A DNA stretch of 64,000 bases from DATBLY01 sp963705545 (GTDB taxonomy: Bacteria; Actinomycetota; UBA4738; HRBIN12): the NCBI GenBank assembly GCA_963705545.1, contig CAVPJX010000001.1:930001-994000 (forward strand), in the 5' to 3' direction. The position numbers and the translations under genes are program-made. The notes below the pieces were generated by a model. The model had not been told where the DNA came from. It saw only the letters and a program-made list of their open reading frames with translations, and searched no databases. How positions within the stretch are numbered: the first letter of the stretch is position 1; each line of letters begins with the position of its first letter. This document shows positions 17,824-26,635 of the stretch, piece after piece.

Positions 17824-20027
17824 TTACCGGCGCACCAGCTCCCGGACGCGCCCGGCGGCGGCGTCCGCCTCGGCCAGCTCCCGCGTCGTCGGCGCGTGGC
17901 CGGAGAACCGCTCCCGCTCGAACGTCCGCACGACGAGCTCGGCCGACCGGACGACCTCGTCGGCCAGGGCGGGATCGGACGAGAGCGCGCGCAGGAACTC
18001 GCTCGGCGTCTCGGTCTCGTCCCGGCGATGCCCCGCCGGGCCGAGGGCCGCCACGAGCGACGCGAAGGCGGCGGCCGCGCCGGTCGGGCGCGGGCCGCGG
18101 GCGCGGCGTCGGCGCCATCGCCGCAGCCCGAGCGCGACGAGCCCGCCCAGCGCGAGGACCGCGGCCGTCGAGCGGCCACGCGCGCACCAGGGCGATCCCG
18201 GCGTCGCGCACGATCCCCGCGACCGCCGTCACCGCCCGCTTGACGGGCTCGGGCGTGATCGAGGCCACGAACCGGCCGAGCGCCGCCAGCGCCTCCCCCG
18301 CGATGAACCGCGGGCCCTGGGTGTCCGTGACGTTCGGGACGCCGAACGTCGGGTCGTACGGCACCCACCCGACGAGCGGGTAGAAGACCTCGACCCACGC
18401 GTGCGCGTCGGACTGGCGCACCTCGACGTAGCCGGTGAGCGGGTTGCGCGCGCCGGGTCCGTACCCGGTGACGAGGCGCGTGGGGATCCCCAGCGTCCGC
18501 AGCATCACCGCCATCGAGCTCGCGATCTGCTCGCAGAACCCGCGGCGCGTCTCGAACAGGAAGTGGTCCACGGCGTCCACCCCGACGGGATCCCGCGGCA
18601 CGTCGAGGTCGTACACGGTGTGCTCGCGGAGCCAGGACTGGACCGCGATCACCCGGTCGTACTCGGACGTGGCGCCGGCGGTGATGCGCCGGGACAGGTC
18701 GCCCACCCGCGAGGGCAGCGCGACCGGGAGCTGGAGGTAGCGGTCCGAGACCCGGGGCAGGGCCGACGGCGCGGACGGGTAGGCGCCCGAGGAGACCGCG
18801 CGCAGGAGCGCGGGCGTCGTGACGGGGACCTGCGAGATCGACGGAGTACACGAGGCCCTCGTCCAGCAGGAACGGGGCGCGGATCGAGCCGTACCGATCC
18901 ACCGCGAGGGTGCTCGCCGGGAAGTACACCTGCGCCGGGACGGCGGCCGCGAACAGCACGTTCGGCTGCGGGGTGTCCACGTAGAACGTCTGGGTGAGCG
19001 AGACCGACGGCGCGGTGAAGCCGAAGTTCCGGCGGAACAGCTCGGGCGGCATCACGGACGACCCGGTCTCGTCCTGCGGCTGCATCGGCCGCGTGCGGTC
19101 GTCGTCGATCGTCCAGGTCACGCCGTCGTACGTGTCGAACGCCTGCGCGCGCCAGAGCGTCGCCTGGGTCGCCCGCACGCGGAAGGCGATCTCGTCCGAG
19201 AGACGCCCGCGCGCCCGCAGGTCCACCACGTCGCCGAACCCCGGGTAGGCGTCCGGGGCGAAGTCGACCACGCCGTCGGGCGCCGCGGCGGGCAGGCCGG
19301 GGTTCTCGACGCCGCCGTCGAACGACTCCACGGGTCGCGCCAGGCCGAGCGCGAACGGCGGGGCGTGGATCGGCGTGCCCGGGACCCGCGGCATCGACAG
19401 GAACGCGACCGCGGTCGCGGACAGCACCACCAGCCCCGTGAACGCGAACGTGCGAGCGGGGGCGAACGGGGCGGTCCGCGCACGGACCCGGCGGGTGGAG
19501 ACCGGCGCGGTCACGGACCCGGCCCTCGGACGGCTCGACAGGGCGAGCCACACGCCCGCGAGCGCGGACCACGGGAGCAGGAAGAAGAGGTAGGACGTGG
19601 AGAGCGAGATGGCCCCGGCCTCCGCCATCAGGATCAGGCTCGACGCCATCGAGAAGCCGAGGTCGCGCCGGCGCGGGACGTCGAACGCGTGCAGCACCTG
19701 TACCCACAGGAAGAGCGACCCGAGCGGGACGCGCGCCTGGTCCACGTTCGACGCGTACTGGACCGCCTGCAGGAACTGCGCGAACGCCGCCATCATCCCG
19801 ATCGCGAGCAGGACCTTCGTCGTCACGTTCGACCGCGCGCGCACGCGGTACGAGAAGAGGTAGCCGACGGGCGCGAGCACCAGGGCGGCGACCGCCGAGG
19901 TGGCGTCCACCGCGCCCTGGGCGATCACCGCGAGGATCGAGACCTCGACCGCGAGGGCGACGACGACCCGCATCGGCACCGAGTCCTCGGGCGGCTCCTT
20001 GCCGCGGCGGAACGCGCGGAGGTTCAC
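17824..20027 (-). CDS. transglutaminase-like membrane protein (TgpA type)
   Basis: About 735 residues. The N-terminal half has at least five membrane helices (VVVALAVEVSILAVIAQGAV, FLLPWSALAGVWLAL, FTGLVVLSATAVAFLSM). An extracytoplasmic transglutaminase domain follows: the Cys lies in FETRRGFCEQIASSMAVMLR, the His in SDAHAWVEVFYPLVGW, and the Asp in VPYDPTFG. After a C-terminal helix the DUF4129-like tail ends SEFLRALSSDPALADEVV. Frame breaks lie near 18,830 and 18,185 (a third near 18,060). The GTG start at 20027 overlaps the DUF58 stop as GTGA. With MoxR and DUF58 upstream this is the common MoxR-DUF58-TgpA cluster, of unsettled cell-envelope function. Confidence 0.85.
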
Positions 20028-21283
20028 GGCGCGGCGACCCCCGCGGGCTCGAGGGCCGCGGACGCGCGCCCGGCCAGGGCGTCCGCCAGCTCGTCGGCCG
20101 GCCGCCACGGATACGTCGCGAACCCGGTGCGCCGCAGGTCGGCGACGAGCGCGTCGGCCTCGGCGGAGGGCAGCGCGAACCGACCGGCGGCCGACGGATC
20201 GAGCACGATCGGGATCGCGACCACGCGCGCGCCGGAGGCGGCGAGCGTCACGAGCGCCGGGACGAGGGCCGGGGCCGCGTTGACCCGCCAGGTCGGGAGG
20301 ATCGCGACGACCGTCTCGGCCCCCTGGAGGGCGTCCGCCAGCTCGGGCGCCGCGTCCGCGATCGATCGCCCGGACGGCGTGACCCGGCCCAGCCTCCGCA
20401 GGAGCGCGCGTCCGTCCTCGTGGGCCGTGACCTCCACCTCGAGCTCGCCGGCCACGAGCAGCCGCGCGCCCTGTCCGTCGGCGGCCGCCGCCAGCGCGAT
20501 CGAGGCGGCGGCGGAGCACGCCGCGTCGAGCGGCGTCCACGCCTCGCCCGCGTCGGCGACGGTGTCCACCACGATCGCGATCCGCCGCGTGCGTTCCTCC
20601 TCGAACTCGCGGACCATCACGGAGCCCGTCCGGGCCGTGGACGGCCAGTGGACGTGGCGCATGCTGTCGCCGGACCGGTACTCCCGCACGCCGAGGAACT
20701 CCGGTCCCGCCCCGCGCCGCGGCGCGCTGTGGAGCGCGCGCTCGGAGGTCGCGGTCGCGTCGAGGAACGGGAGCGTCGCGAGCGGCGAGACCTTCGGGAG
20801 CACGAGGCAGTCCGCGGGGGCGGGGGTGGGGCGGCGCCGTTCGGCGACGCCGAACGGCGCCGCGGAACGGAGCGTGACGGTCCCGCCCTCCTGCGGTCCG
20901 CGTCGCTCCGCGACGCGGACCGCCCCCAGCTCGACGCGCTCGCCCGGCCGGAGCGTCCCGACCTCGAACGACGCCGGCGAGAACATCGGGTCGTCGACCA
21001 CGATCCCGGTCCGGAGCCCGCGCGTCGGGTTGGTCAGGACGAGCTCGACGTAGGCCTCGTCGCCCTGATGCACCTCGGCCGGGGCGCGCCGCTCGACGCG
21101 CACGCCGCGCGTCATGCGACCGGGCAGGGCCGCCCCGGCGATCACCGTCCCGGCCAGGAGCGCCGACAGGACGAAGAGCCAACCGGCCTGGACGTTCGTA
21201 CCCAAGAGGAAGAGGACGACCGCTCCCCCCACGAGCGCCGCGGCCCGCTTGCGGAGCCGGAACGCCCGCCGCCGGCGCGGCAC
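20024..21283 (-). CDS. DUF58 domain protein
   Basis: 419 residues. Two N-terminal helices (ALVGGAVVLFLLGTNVQAGW, FVLSALLAGTVIAGAALPG), a beta-rich region, then the DUF58 signature: EFLGVREYRSGDSMRHVHWP, STARTGSVMVREFEEE. A von Willebrand A-like domain follows with RIAIVVDTVADAG. Partner of the MoxR ATPase encoded 3 bases upstream and of the transglutaminase downstream (GTGA overlap). Confidence 0.9.
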   Translation of the reverse strand: MPRRRRAFRLRKRAAALVGGAVVLFLLGTNVQAGWLFVLSALLAGTVIAGAALPGRMTRGVRVERRAPAEVHQGDEAYVELVLTNPTRGLRTGIVVDDPMFSPASFEVGTLRPGERVELGAVRVAERRGPQEGGTVTLRSAAPFGVAERRRPTPAPADCLVLPKVSPLATLPFLDATATSERALHSAPRRGAGPEFLGVREYRSGDSMRHVHWPSTARTGSVMVREFEEERTRRIAIVVDTVADAGEAWTPLDAACSAAASIALAAAADGQGARLLVAGELEVEVTAHEDGRALLRRLGRVTPSGRSIADAAPELADALQGAETVVAILPTWRVNAAPALVPALVTLAASGARVVAIPIVLDPSAAGRFALPSAEADALVADLRRTGFATYPWRPADELADALAGRASAALEPAGVAAP

Positions 21284-21286
21284 GGC

Positions 21287-22255
21287 TCAGGCCTTCCCGA
21301 CGACGCCCAGCGGGACCGGGACCTCATCGAGCACCCGGCGGACGACGTCGCGTCCGACGCCGCTCCCCCGGCCCTGCCGCGGGATCAGCCGGTGCGCGAG
21401 CACGGCCGGCGCCATCGCCTTCACGTCGTCCGGCAGGACGAAGTCGCGTCCGAGCGCGGTCGCGCGCGCCTGCGCGCTCCGCACGAGGGCGACGCTCGCG
21501 CGGGGCGAGGCCCCGAGCGCCACCTCCTGGGCGGCGCGCGTCGCCTGGGCGAGCGCCACGGCGTAGTCGACGACGGTCCGGTCGACGTGGACCTCACGGA
21601 CCGCGCGCTGACACGCGATGACCTCGTCGGTCGAGAGCACGGCCTCCAGGTCCTCGATCGGGTGGCGCGTGAGCTGCCGGTGCACGACGTCGGCCGCGTG
21701 CCGATGATCCGGGTAGCCGACCGGAACGGTCATCGTGAAGCGGTCGAGCTGGCCCTCGGGGAGCGGATACGTTCCGTGCTGCTCGATCGGGTTCTCGGTG
21801 GCGATCACGACGAACGGCCGCGGCAGCGCGTGCGTCACGCCCTCGACGGTGACCTGCCGCTCCTCCATCGGCTCCAGCAGGGCCGACTGCGTGCGCGGCG
21901 TGGTGCGGTTGATCTCGTCGACCAGGACGACGTTCGCGAAGACCGGCCCGGGCTGGAAGCGGAACGCGTGCTGGCCCTGGTCGTAGACGCTGATGCCCGT
22001 CACGTCGGACGGCAGCAGGTCCGGGGTGGCCTGCACCCGCGAGAACTCCCCGCCGATCGAGCGGGCCAGGGCGCGGGCGAGCATCGTCTTGCCGACCCCC
22101 GGGACGCCCTCCAGCAGCAGGTTGCCGTCGGCGAACAGGCAGATCGTCGCGGCCTCCACCGCCTCGTCGTTGCCGGCGATCACCCGCTCGACGTTCTCGA
22201 CCACGCGTCGGAACGCCGCGGTCGTTCCGCCCACGGCGGGCTCGGGAAGGCTCAC
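21287..22255 (-). CDS. MoxR-family AAA ATPase
   Basis: 322 residues. Walker A EGVPGVGKTMLARALA, Walker B VVLVDEINRTTPRTQSALLE, sensor-1 VIATENPIEQHGTYPLPEGQ, and the AAA lid with ASPRASVALVRSAQARA. MoxR ATPases act as chaperones that mature partner proteins, commonly with VWA/DUF58 partners, which follow here. The ATG at 22255 is preceded by a 66-base gap from the methyltransferase gene. Confidence 0.92.
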   Translation of the reverse strand: MSLPEPAVGGTTAAFRRVVENVERVIAGNDEAVEAATICLFADGNLLLEGVPGVGKTMLARALARSIGGEFSRVQATPDLLPSDVTGISVYDQGQHAFRFQPGPVFANVVLVDEINRTTPRTQSALLEPMEERQVTVEGVTHALPRPFVVIATENPIEQHGTYPLPEGQLDRFTMTVPVGYPDHRHAADVVHRQLTRHPIEDLEAVLSTDEVIACQRAVREVHVDRTVVDYAVALAQATRAAQEVALGASPRASVALVRSAQARATALGRDFVLPDDVKAMAPAVLAHRLIPRQGRGSGVGRDVVRRVLDEVPVPLGVVGKA

Positions 22256-22321
22256 CTCAGAGGTTTCGACGGAGCGCCACCGGCGCTTGAGGCTCGGCCC
22301 GAGCGCCGACCGGCGCGATGC

Positions 22322-23170
22322 CTACCCGTCCTTGCGCGCCCGGAGCGAGTACATCAGCGGGATCGTGCCGACCTGGTCCTCGGGGAAGCCGTAGGACCCG
22401 TCCTGCAGCTCCCGCAGGAACGGGACCGGCCAGTCGAGGACGCGCTTCTCGTCGAGCAGCTCGATCCGCAGGCCGGCGTCCGCGAGCGCCGTCACGATCT
22501 CCCCGAGCGAGTGGTTCCAGCCGTGCTCGACCTCGGCGTCCACGTCGGCATCCGGGTCGGCGTAGGAGCCCTGGACCGGGAACGTGATCGTCTCGCCGCC
22601 CCAGTAGTCGAACCCGAAGTGCAGGTCGTTGGGCCGCTCCTGCTCGTCGGCGACCGCCCAGAACACCGGGTGGGCCTCGTGGACGTAGAAGATCCCGCCC
22701 GGCTTCACGAACCCCGCGACGATCCGCGCCCACGTCGGGATGTCGGGGAGCCAGCAGAGGGCGCCGCGGGACGTGTACACGACGTCGAACGTCTCGCCGA
22801 CGAGCGGGCCGGGCAGGTCGTACACGTTCGAGACGACGAACCGGGAGCGGTCGCCGAGGCCGGTCTCGGCGGCGAGCTCGCGCGCGAACGCGATCGCCGG
22901 CTCCGAGAAGTCCACGCCGGTGACCGTCGCGCCGAGCCGCGCCCACGACAGCGTGTCCAGGCCGAAGTGGCACTGGACGTGCAGCAGCGTCTTGCCCTCG
23001 ACGTCGCCGACCTCGTCGCGTTCGAACGGCCGGATCCGGTGGTCGTGCGGGTCGTCGCGGAACCGTTGCACGTCGTAGAACGAGCCGGTCGTGTGGATCG
23101 CCGTGTACGCGTCCCAGAGCTTGCGGTTGTCGGCGAGCTCGTGCTCGTGACCCTCGACGCCGGACGTCAT
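22322..23170 (-). CDS. class I SAM-dependent methyltransferase
   Basis: 282 residues. SAM-binding motif I is TLLHVQCHFGLDTLSWARLG followed by TVTGVDFSEPAIAFARELA. Motif post-II is TFDVVYTSRGALCWLPDI, and FVKPGGIFYVHE follows. LFGFDYWGG-type residues occur near position 200. Related to the UbiE-like methyltransferase_25 group; substrate unknown. The ATG at 23170 overlaps the agmatinase stop as ATGA, so the two are co-translated. A role in polyamine or arginine-derived metabolism is only contextual. Confidence 0.8.
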   Translation of the reverse strand: MTSGVEGHEHELADNRKLWDAYTAIHTTGSFYDVQRFRDDPHDHRIRPFERDEVGDVEGKTLLHVQCHFGLDTLSWARLGATVTGVDFSEPAIAFARELAAETGLGDRSRFVVSNVYDLPGPLVGETFDVVYTSRGALCWLPDIPTWARIVAGFVKPGGIFYVHEAHPVFWAVADEQERPNDLHFGFDYWGGETITFPVQGSYADPDADVDAEVEHGWNHSLGEIVTALADAGLRIELLDEKRVLDWPVPFLRELQDGSYGFPEDQVGTIPLMYSLRARKDG

Positions 23171-24260
23171 CGGCCGGGTTCGCGGGCCTGGGCGTCGCCG
23201 GCGCCGCGGTCGCGGTCGCCGCCGATGTCGCGGGCGCGGACGGCGAGCGACGAGATCGCCTCCAGCACGCACCGGTGCGCGAGCGAGCGCCGTCACCTCG
23301 CCCTGGTCGTACGGCGGCGACACCTCCACGACGTCCATCCCGACGAGGTCCACGTCGCGGACGATCTGGCGGATCGCCCGCAGCAGCTCGCGCGCGAGCA
23401 TCCCGCCGGACTCCGGCGTGCCGGTGCCGGGCGCCATGCCCGGATCGACCACGTCGATGTCGACGGACAGGTAGATCGCGTCGGGGCCGTCGAGCGCCTC
23501 GGCGATCGCGTCGGCGATCACGGCGTCCGCGCCGCGCTCCTCGAGCTCGACCATCGTGTGCCAGCGGAACCCCTGCTCGCGCATCCAGCCGAACGTGTCC
23601 TGGTCCGGCCAGTACCCGCGGAGCCCCACCTGCACGAAGTTGCGGCCCGCGACCCAGCCCTCCTCGACGAGGCGGCGCATCGGCTCGCCGTGGCCGATCA
23701 GCGAGCCCCACTGCTCCTCGCCGGCGTCGGCGTGCGCGTCGAAGTGGACGATGCCGATCGAGCGCGGGTGCTGCACGCGCGCGACGGCCGCGGCCGACGG
23801 GTACGTGATCGAGTGGTCGCCGCCGAGCACGATCGGCAGGACCCCCGCGCTCGCGACCCGGTGGACCTTCTCGTGGATCACGCGGAGCGAGCGAGCGCCG
23901 CGTCCCGGGACGATCGGCGCGTCGCCGGCGTCGACGACGGTGACCTCGTTGAACGGCTCGACGTCCTGCTGGATCGACCACGCGTATGGGCGTGCTCCAG
24001 TGGTACGGGGCGCTCCGGATCGCGCGCGGTCCGAACCGCGCGCCCGGCCTCGCGGAGACCGAGTCGTCGTAGGGAGCGCCCACGATCGCGACGTCCGCGC
24101 CCGCCGCACGGAGCGCCTCCTCGTCGTGACAGAACGGCAGCTTGTGGAACGAGCCGCGCCAGTCCGAGTAGTACGGCAGGTCGGTCCAGTCGAACTCACC
24201 GAACTCGTCGTCCGCGCGCAGCTCGGAGGTCTCGAGGCGGAAGTCGCGCTCGTCGCTCAT
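23167..24260 (-). CDS. agmatinase/ureohydrolase family protein
   Basis: About 364 residues. The Mn-binding motifs are complete: VLGGDHSITYPSA, IGIVHFDAHADAGEEQWG and YLSVDIDVVDPGMAPGTGTP with ESGG. The N-terminal entry loop has ARFGPRAIRSAPYHWS. This set defines the arginase/agmatinase/formiminoglutamase superfamily; the GTGTPESGG form and overall length favour agmatinase (agmatine to putrescine plus urea) or a guanidino-acid hydrolase. Frame breaks lie near 23,985 and 23,285. After the second, the C-terminus reads EAISSLAVRARDIGGDRDRG. Start at the ATG at 24260. Confidence 0.85.
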
Positions 24261-24333
24261 GGCGCGACAGCTTCCCACGAACGGCCCACACCCGGGTCGC
24301 GGATCGCCCGGCCGGTCTGCCGGGACGCTTCCC

Positions 24334-24821
24334 TCAGGGGCCCTCGATCTCTTCCCGGAGGGCACCGAGGATCTCGAGCTCCGCCAGGTCGCGGGGCCGT
24401 CCCGCCGCGCGCTTCATCCGGATCAGGTCGTCGAGCGACGCGAACGGCACGACGAGGCCGTCCAGGTCCACATCCACCGCCCCGGGCAGCAGATCCTCGT
24501 AGCCGAGCGTTCCAGCCGGCGTCCCCAGCAGATCGAGGTCGCCGAGGTCGGTCGCGAGGGTGAAGTGGTCGCCGGCGGCCAACGATCGCGCGTCGAGCCG
24601 GAACGGCACATCCTCGTCGACGCCGCGGAGCCGCGCGTGCAGCGAGCGCAGGACGCCGGCCAGGCGAGCGAGGTTGTCCGGGGAGCGCTCGTAACAGACG
24701 TCGAGATCCTGGGTGACCGACGGCGAGCCGTGCGCCGCCCCGGCCACGCCGCCCACCACGACGAAGCGGACGCCGGCCTCTGGAGGGCGGCGAGCGCCCC
24801 GAGCGGATCGAAGGCGCTCAC
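24334..24821 (-). CDS. nucleotidyltransferase (MNT/AbiEii-like), putative TA partner
   Basis: About 162 residues. FVVVGGVAGAAHGSPSVTQD then LDVCYERSPDNLARLAGVLR gives the GG/GS...D-x-D pattern of a polymerase-beta-type nucleotidyltransferase. The C-terminal segment VPFASLDDLIRMKRAAGRPR is typical of the AbiEii-like and DUF6036-type proteins. One frame break lies near 24,780. Its ATG at 24821 overlaps the XRE gene stop (ATGA). Toxin or antitoxin polarity is unknown; enzymes of this group can modify tRNA or partner proteins. Confidence 0.75.
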
Positions 24822-25141
24822 GCCCTCACCGCCCGAGCCCGCCCGTGGATCCGGCGGATCGCCTCGGCCGCGGCCGCGAGATCCTCGAGCCGCTCGCGAG
24901 GCGTTCGAGCGAGACGTTCGCGGATCTGCCCGCGGTCGACGCCGTCGCCCAGCCGCGTCGCGAGCTCGAGCTCATGGCCGGACGCGCGAAGCAGCCGCGC
25001 CAAGGTGTCGGTGCGCGGTGTGAGCGCGCCCGCCTCGATGCGACCGACGGTGGACTGCGGCACGCCCGCCCGCGCGGCCAGGGCGCGCTGCGTGAGGCCG
25101 GACCGGCGCCGAGCGTTCCTGAGCATCGTCCGAGCTTCCAT
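24818..25141 (-). CDS. XRE-family HTH regulator of the nucleotidyltransferase pair
   Basis: 107 residues. The HTH lies at residues 5-60 (RNARRRSGLTQRALAARAGV, QSTVGRIEAGALTPRTDTLA), then a helical C-terminal part (GHELELATRLGDGVDR). It is encoded 5 bases downstream of a perfect 7-7 palindrome (25,146-25,165), consistent with autorepression. Translational coupling to the nucleotidyltransferase suggests a two-gene module of toxin-antitoxin or phase-regulated type. Confidence 0.85.
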   Translation of the reverse strand: MEARTMLRNARRRSGLTQRALAARAGVPQSTVGRIEAGALTPRTDTLARLLRASGHELELATRLGDGVDRGQIRERLARTPRERLEDLAAAAEAIRRIHGRARAVRA

Positions 25142-25145
25142 CGCC

Positions 25146-25165
25146 TGATAGCATACCCGCTATCA
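25146..25165. promoter_or_regulatory. palindromic operator TGATAGC-N6-GCTATCA
   Basis: Perfect 7-base inverted repeat with a six-base spacer, located 5 bases before the ATG of the XRE gene. The position would block either transcription initiation or early elongation. The likely ligand is the XRE protein itself. Confidence 0.65.
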
Positions 25166-25251
25166 GAGAGCTGTCCTCGCCGGATCCGCTCGGCGCGCCT
25201 CGATCGGGAGGCGGATCGTTCGGCCTCCGGGGCGAAACGCTCGCCGGCCCC

Positions 25252-25280
25252 TTGACATCCGAACGTATGTTCGATATGGT
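25252..25280 (+). promoter_or_regulatory. sigma-70-type promoter overlapped by a LexA/SOS box
   Basis: TTGACA at 25252-25257 and TATGGT at 25275-25280 are separated by exactly 17 bases. The spacer holds CGAAC-GTAT-GTTCG (25260-25273), which matches the actinobacterial/Gram-positive LexA operator CGAAC-N4-GTTCG. LexA binding between -35 and -10 would repress. DUF222/HNH (13E12) genes are, as I recall, members of the mycobacterial LexA regulon, so the assignment is coherent. Confidence 0.75.
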
Positions 25281-25329
25281 AGATGTCTTGATCCGCCGAA
25301 CCCGGTCCTCCCCCGGAACGGAACGGCTC

Positions 25330-26493
25330 GTGGCAACCGAACCCGGCAGCATCGACACCCTGACGTCGCGCGTGCATCGGCTGCATCGCGACATCTCCGC
25401 TCTCCAGCACCGACTGCTCGAAGCGCTGACCCAGCTCGGGGAGGCGGAGGCCTGGGTCGAGGACGGCGCGCACGACATGGCGCACTGGACCACGATGCAG
25501 CTGGGCATCTCTCGCTGGAAGGCCGAGCGCTGGCTCGCCTCCGGGCGGGCGTTGCGGACGCTCCCCACCACCGCCGACGCCTTCGCAAGGGGTGAGCTCG
25601 GCATCGACAAGGTGGTCGAGCTCACCCGCTTCGCCGAGTTCGACGACGAGGACGCCCTCGTTCGGTGGGCGCGAGGCGTCTCCTCGGGGGCGATCCGACG
25701 CGCGGGGGACCTGCGGGCGCGCGAAGGGGTCGAGGCGGACACGGCCGCAGCGGAGCGCGATCGCTGGCTCGAGTACCGCTACACGGACGGCGGCCGCCGG
25801 TTCCATCTCGACGCCGAGCTGCCCGGTGCGGCCGGCGCGGTCGTCGCGCGAGCGTTCGACCGCCTCGGCGACGAGATCCCGATCATGCCCGACGAGGAGC
25901 CCGACCGGCTCGTGGGCGCCAGGCGGGCCGACGCGCTCGTCGCGCTCTGCTCGGCTCGGATCGCCGACGACCCCGACCAGGATCGGGCCACCGTCGTCGT
26001 CCACGCGGAGCTCGACGCCGTGATCGACGACGACGCCAACGCCCTGATCGAGGACGGGCCGGTGATCGCCGGCTCCACGCTGCACCGCCTCCTCTGCAAC
26101 GCGCGGTTGCAGACCGTCGTCGAGCATCCGGATGGCACCGTGCGGTCCGTCGCTCGCCTCTCGCGCGAGCCGGCGCCGTGGATGATGCGGCAGCTGCGCC
26201 ATCGCGACGGGACCTGTCGGTTCCCCGGGTGCGACGCCAGGCGCTTCACGCAGGCGCATCACGTCGAGTGGTGGTCCCGCGGCGGGGCGACCGACCTCGA
26301 CAACCTCGTGCTGGTGTGCGCGTTCCACCACCGGCTCGTGCACGAGCACGGCTGGGGTCTCACGCGCGACGGCGACGGTGAGGTCACGTGGGTCCGACCC
26401 GAGGGCGCTCGATCGCGTGCCGCCCCAGGCGACGCCCGGCCTTCCTCGACGGCCAGCGATCGCCGGTCCCGCGCTGCGCCCGACGCGGCCTAG
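25330..26493 (+). CDS. DUF222 / HNH endonuclease domain protein (13E12 repeat family)
   Basis: 387 residues from the GTG at 25330. The DUF222 region (LHRDISALQHRLLEALTQLG, AHWTTMQLGISRWKAERWLA) is followed by a C-terminal HNH nuclease: MRQLRHRDGTCRFPGCDARR, TQAHHVEWWSRGGATDLDNL, VLVCAFHHRLVHEHGW. Earlier ATGs at 25267 and 25276 lie within the SOS box and -10 element, before any plausible transcription start, so I prefer the GTG (a TTG at 25288 is the alternative). Induction by DNA damage is inferred from the promoter. The biological role of these proteins is poorly known; some are mobile or repeat-associated in actinobacteria. Confidence 0.88.
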   Translation: MATEPGSIDTLTSRVHRLHRDISALQHRLLEALTQLGEAEAWVEDGAHDMAHWTTMQLGISRWKAERWLASGRALRTLPTTADAFARGELGIDKVVELTRFAEFDDEDALVRWARGVSSGAIRRAGDLRAREGVEADTAAAERDRWLEYRYTDGGRRFHLDAELPGAAGAVVARAFDRLGDEIPIMPDEEPDRLVGARRADALVALCSARIADDPDQDRATVVVHAELDAVIDDDANALIEDGPVIAGSTLHRLLCNARLQTVVEHPDGTVRSVARLSREPAPWMMRQLRHRDGTCRFPGCDARRFTQAHHVEWWSRGGATDLDNLVLVCAFHHRLVHEHGWGLTRDGDGEVTWVRPEGARSRAAPGDARPSSTASDRRSRAAPDAA

Positions 26494-26635
26494 CCGAACC
26501 GGGACCTAGGACGCGTCTCCCTGCCCGAGGACTGGGATGGCCGAGGCCCATATATCCCCTGCTCAAGTGCCCCGTGATGTCGCCGAGAGGAAGGGGTAGG
26601 GGAAGCCTCCCGGTTGCCCTGAAGGATGACCGACC

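Noticed and set aside
17607..21182. Very long open frame of about 1,190 codons on the minus strand
   Set aside because: It is a chance join of DUF58, transglutaminase and DUF2277 frames; the true genes are separate with GTGA overlaps, and the start and middle do not form one protein.
26494..26635. Possible riboswitch or structured leader before the Calx-beta gene
   Set aside because: No known riboswitch core could be matched by eye; left only as an unexplained leader.
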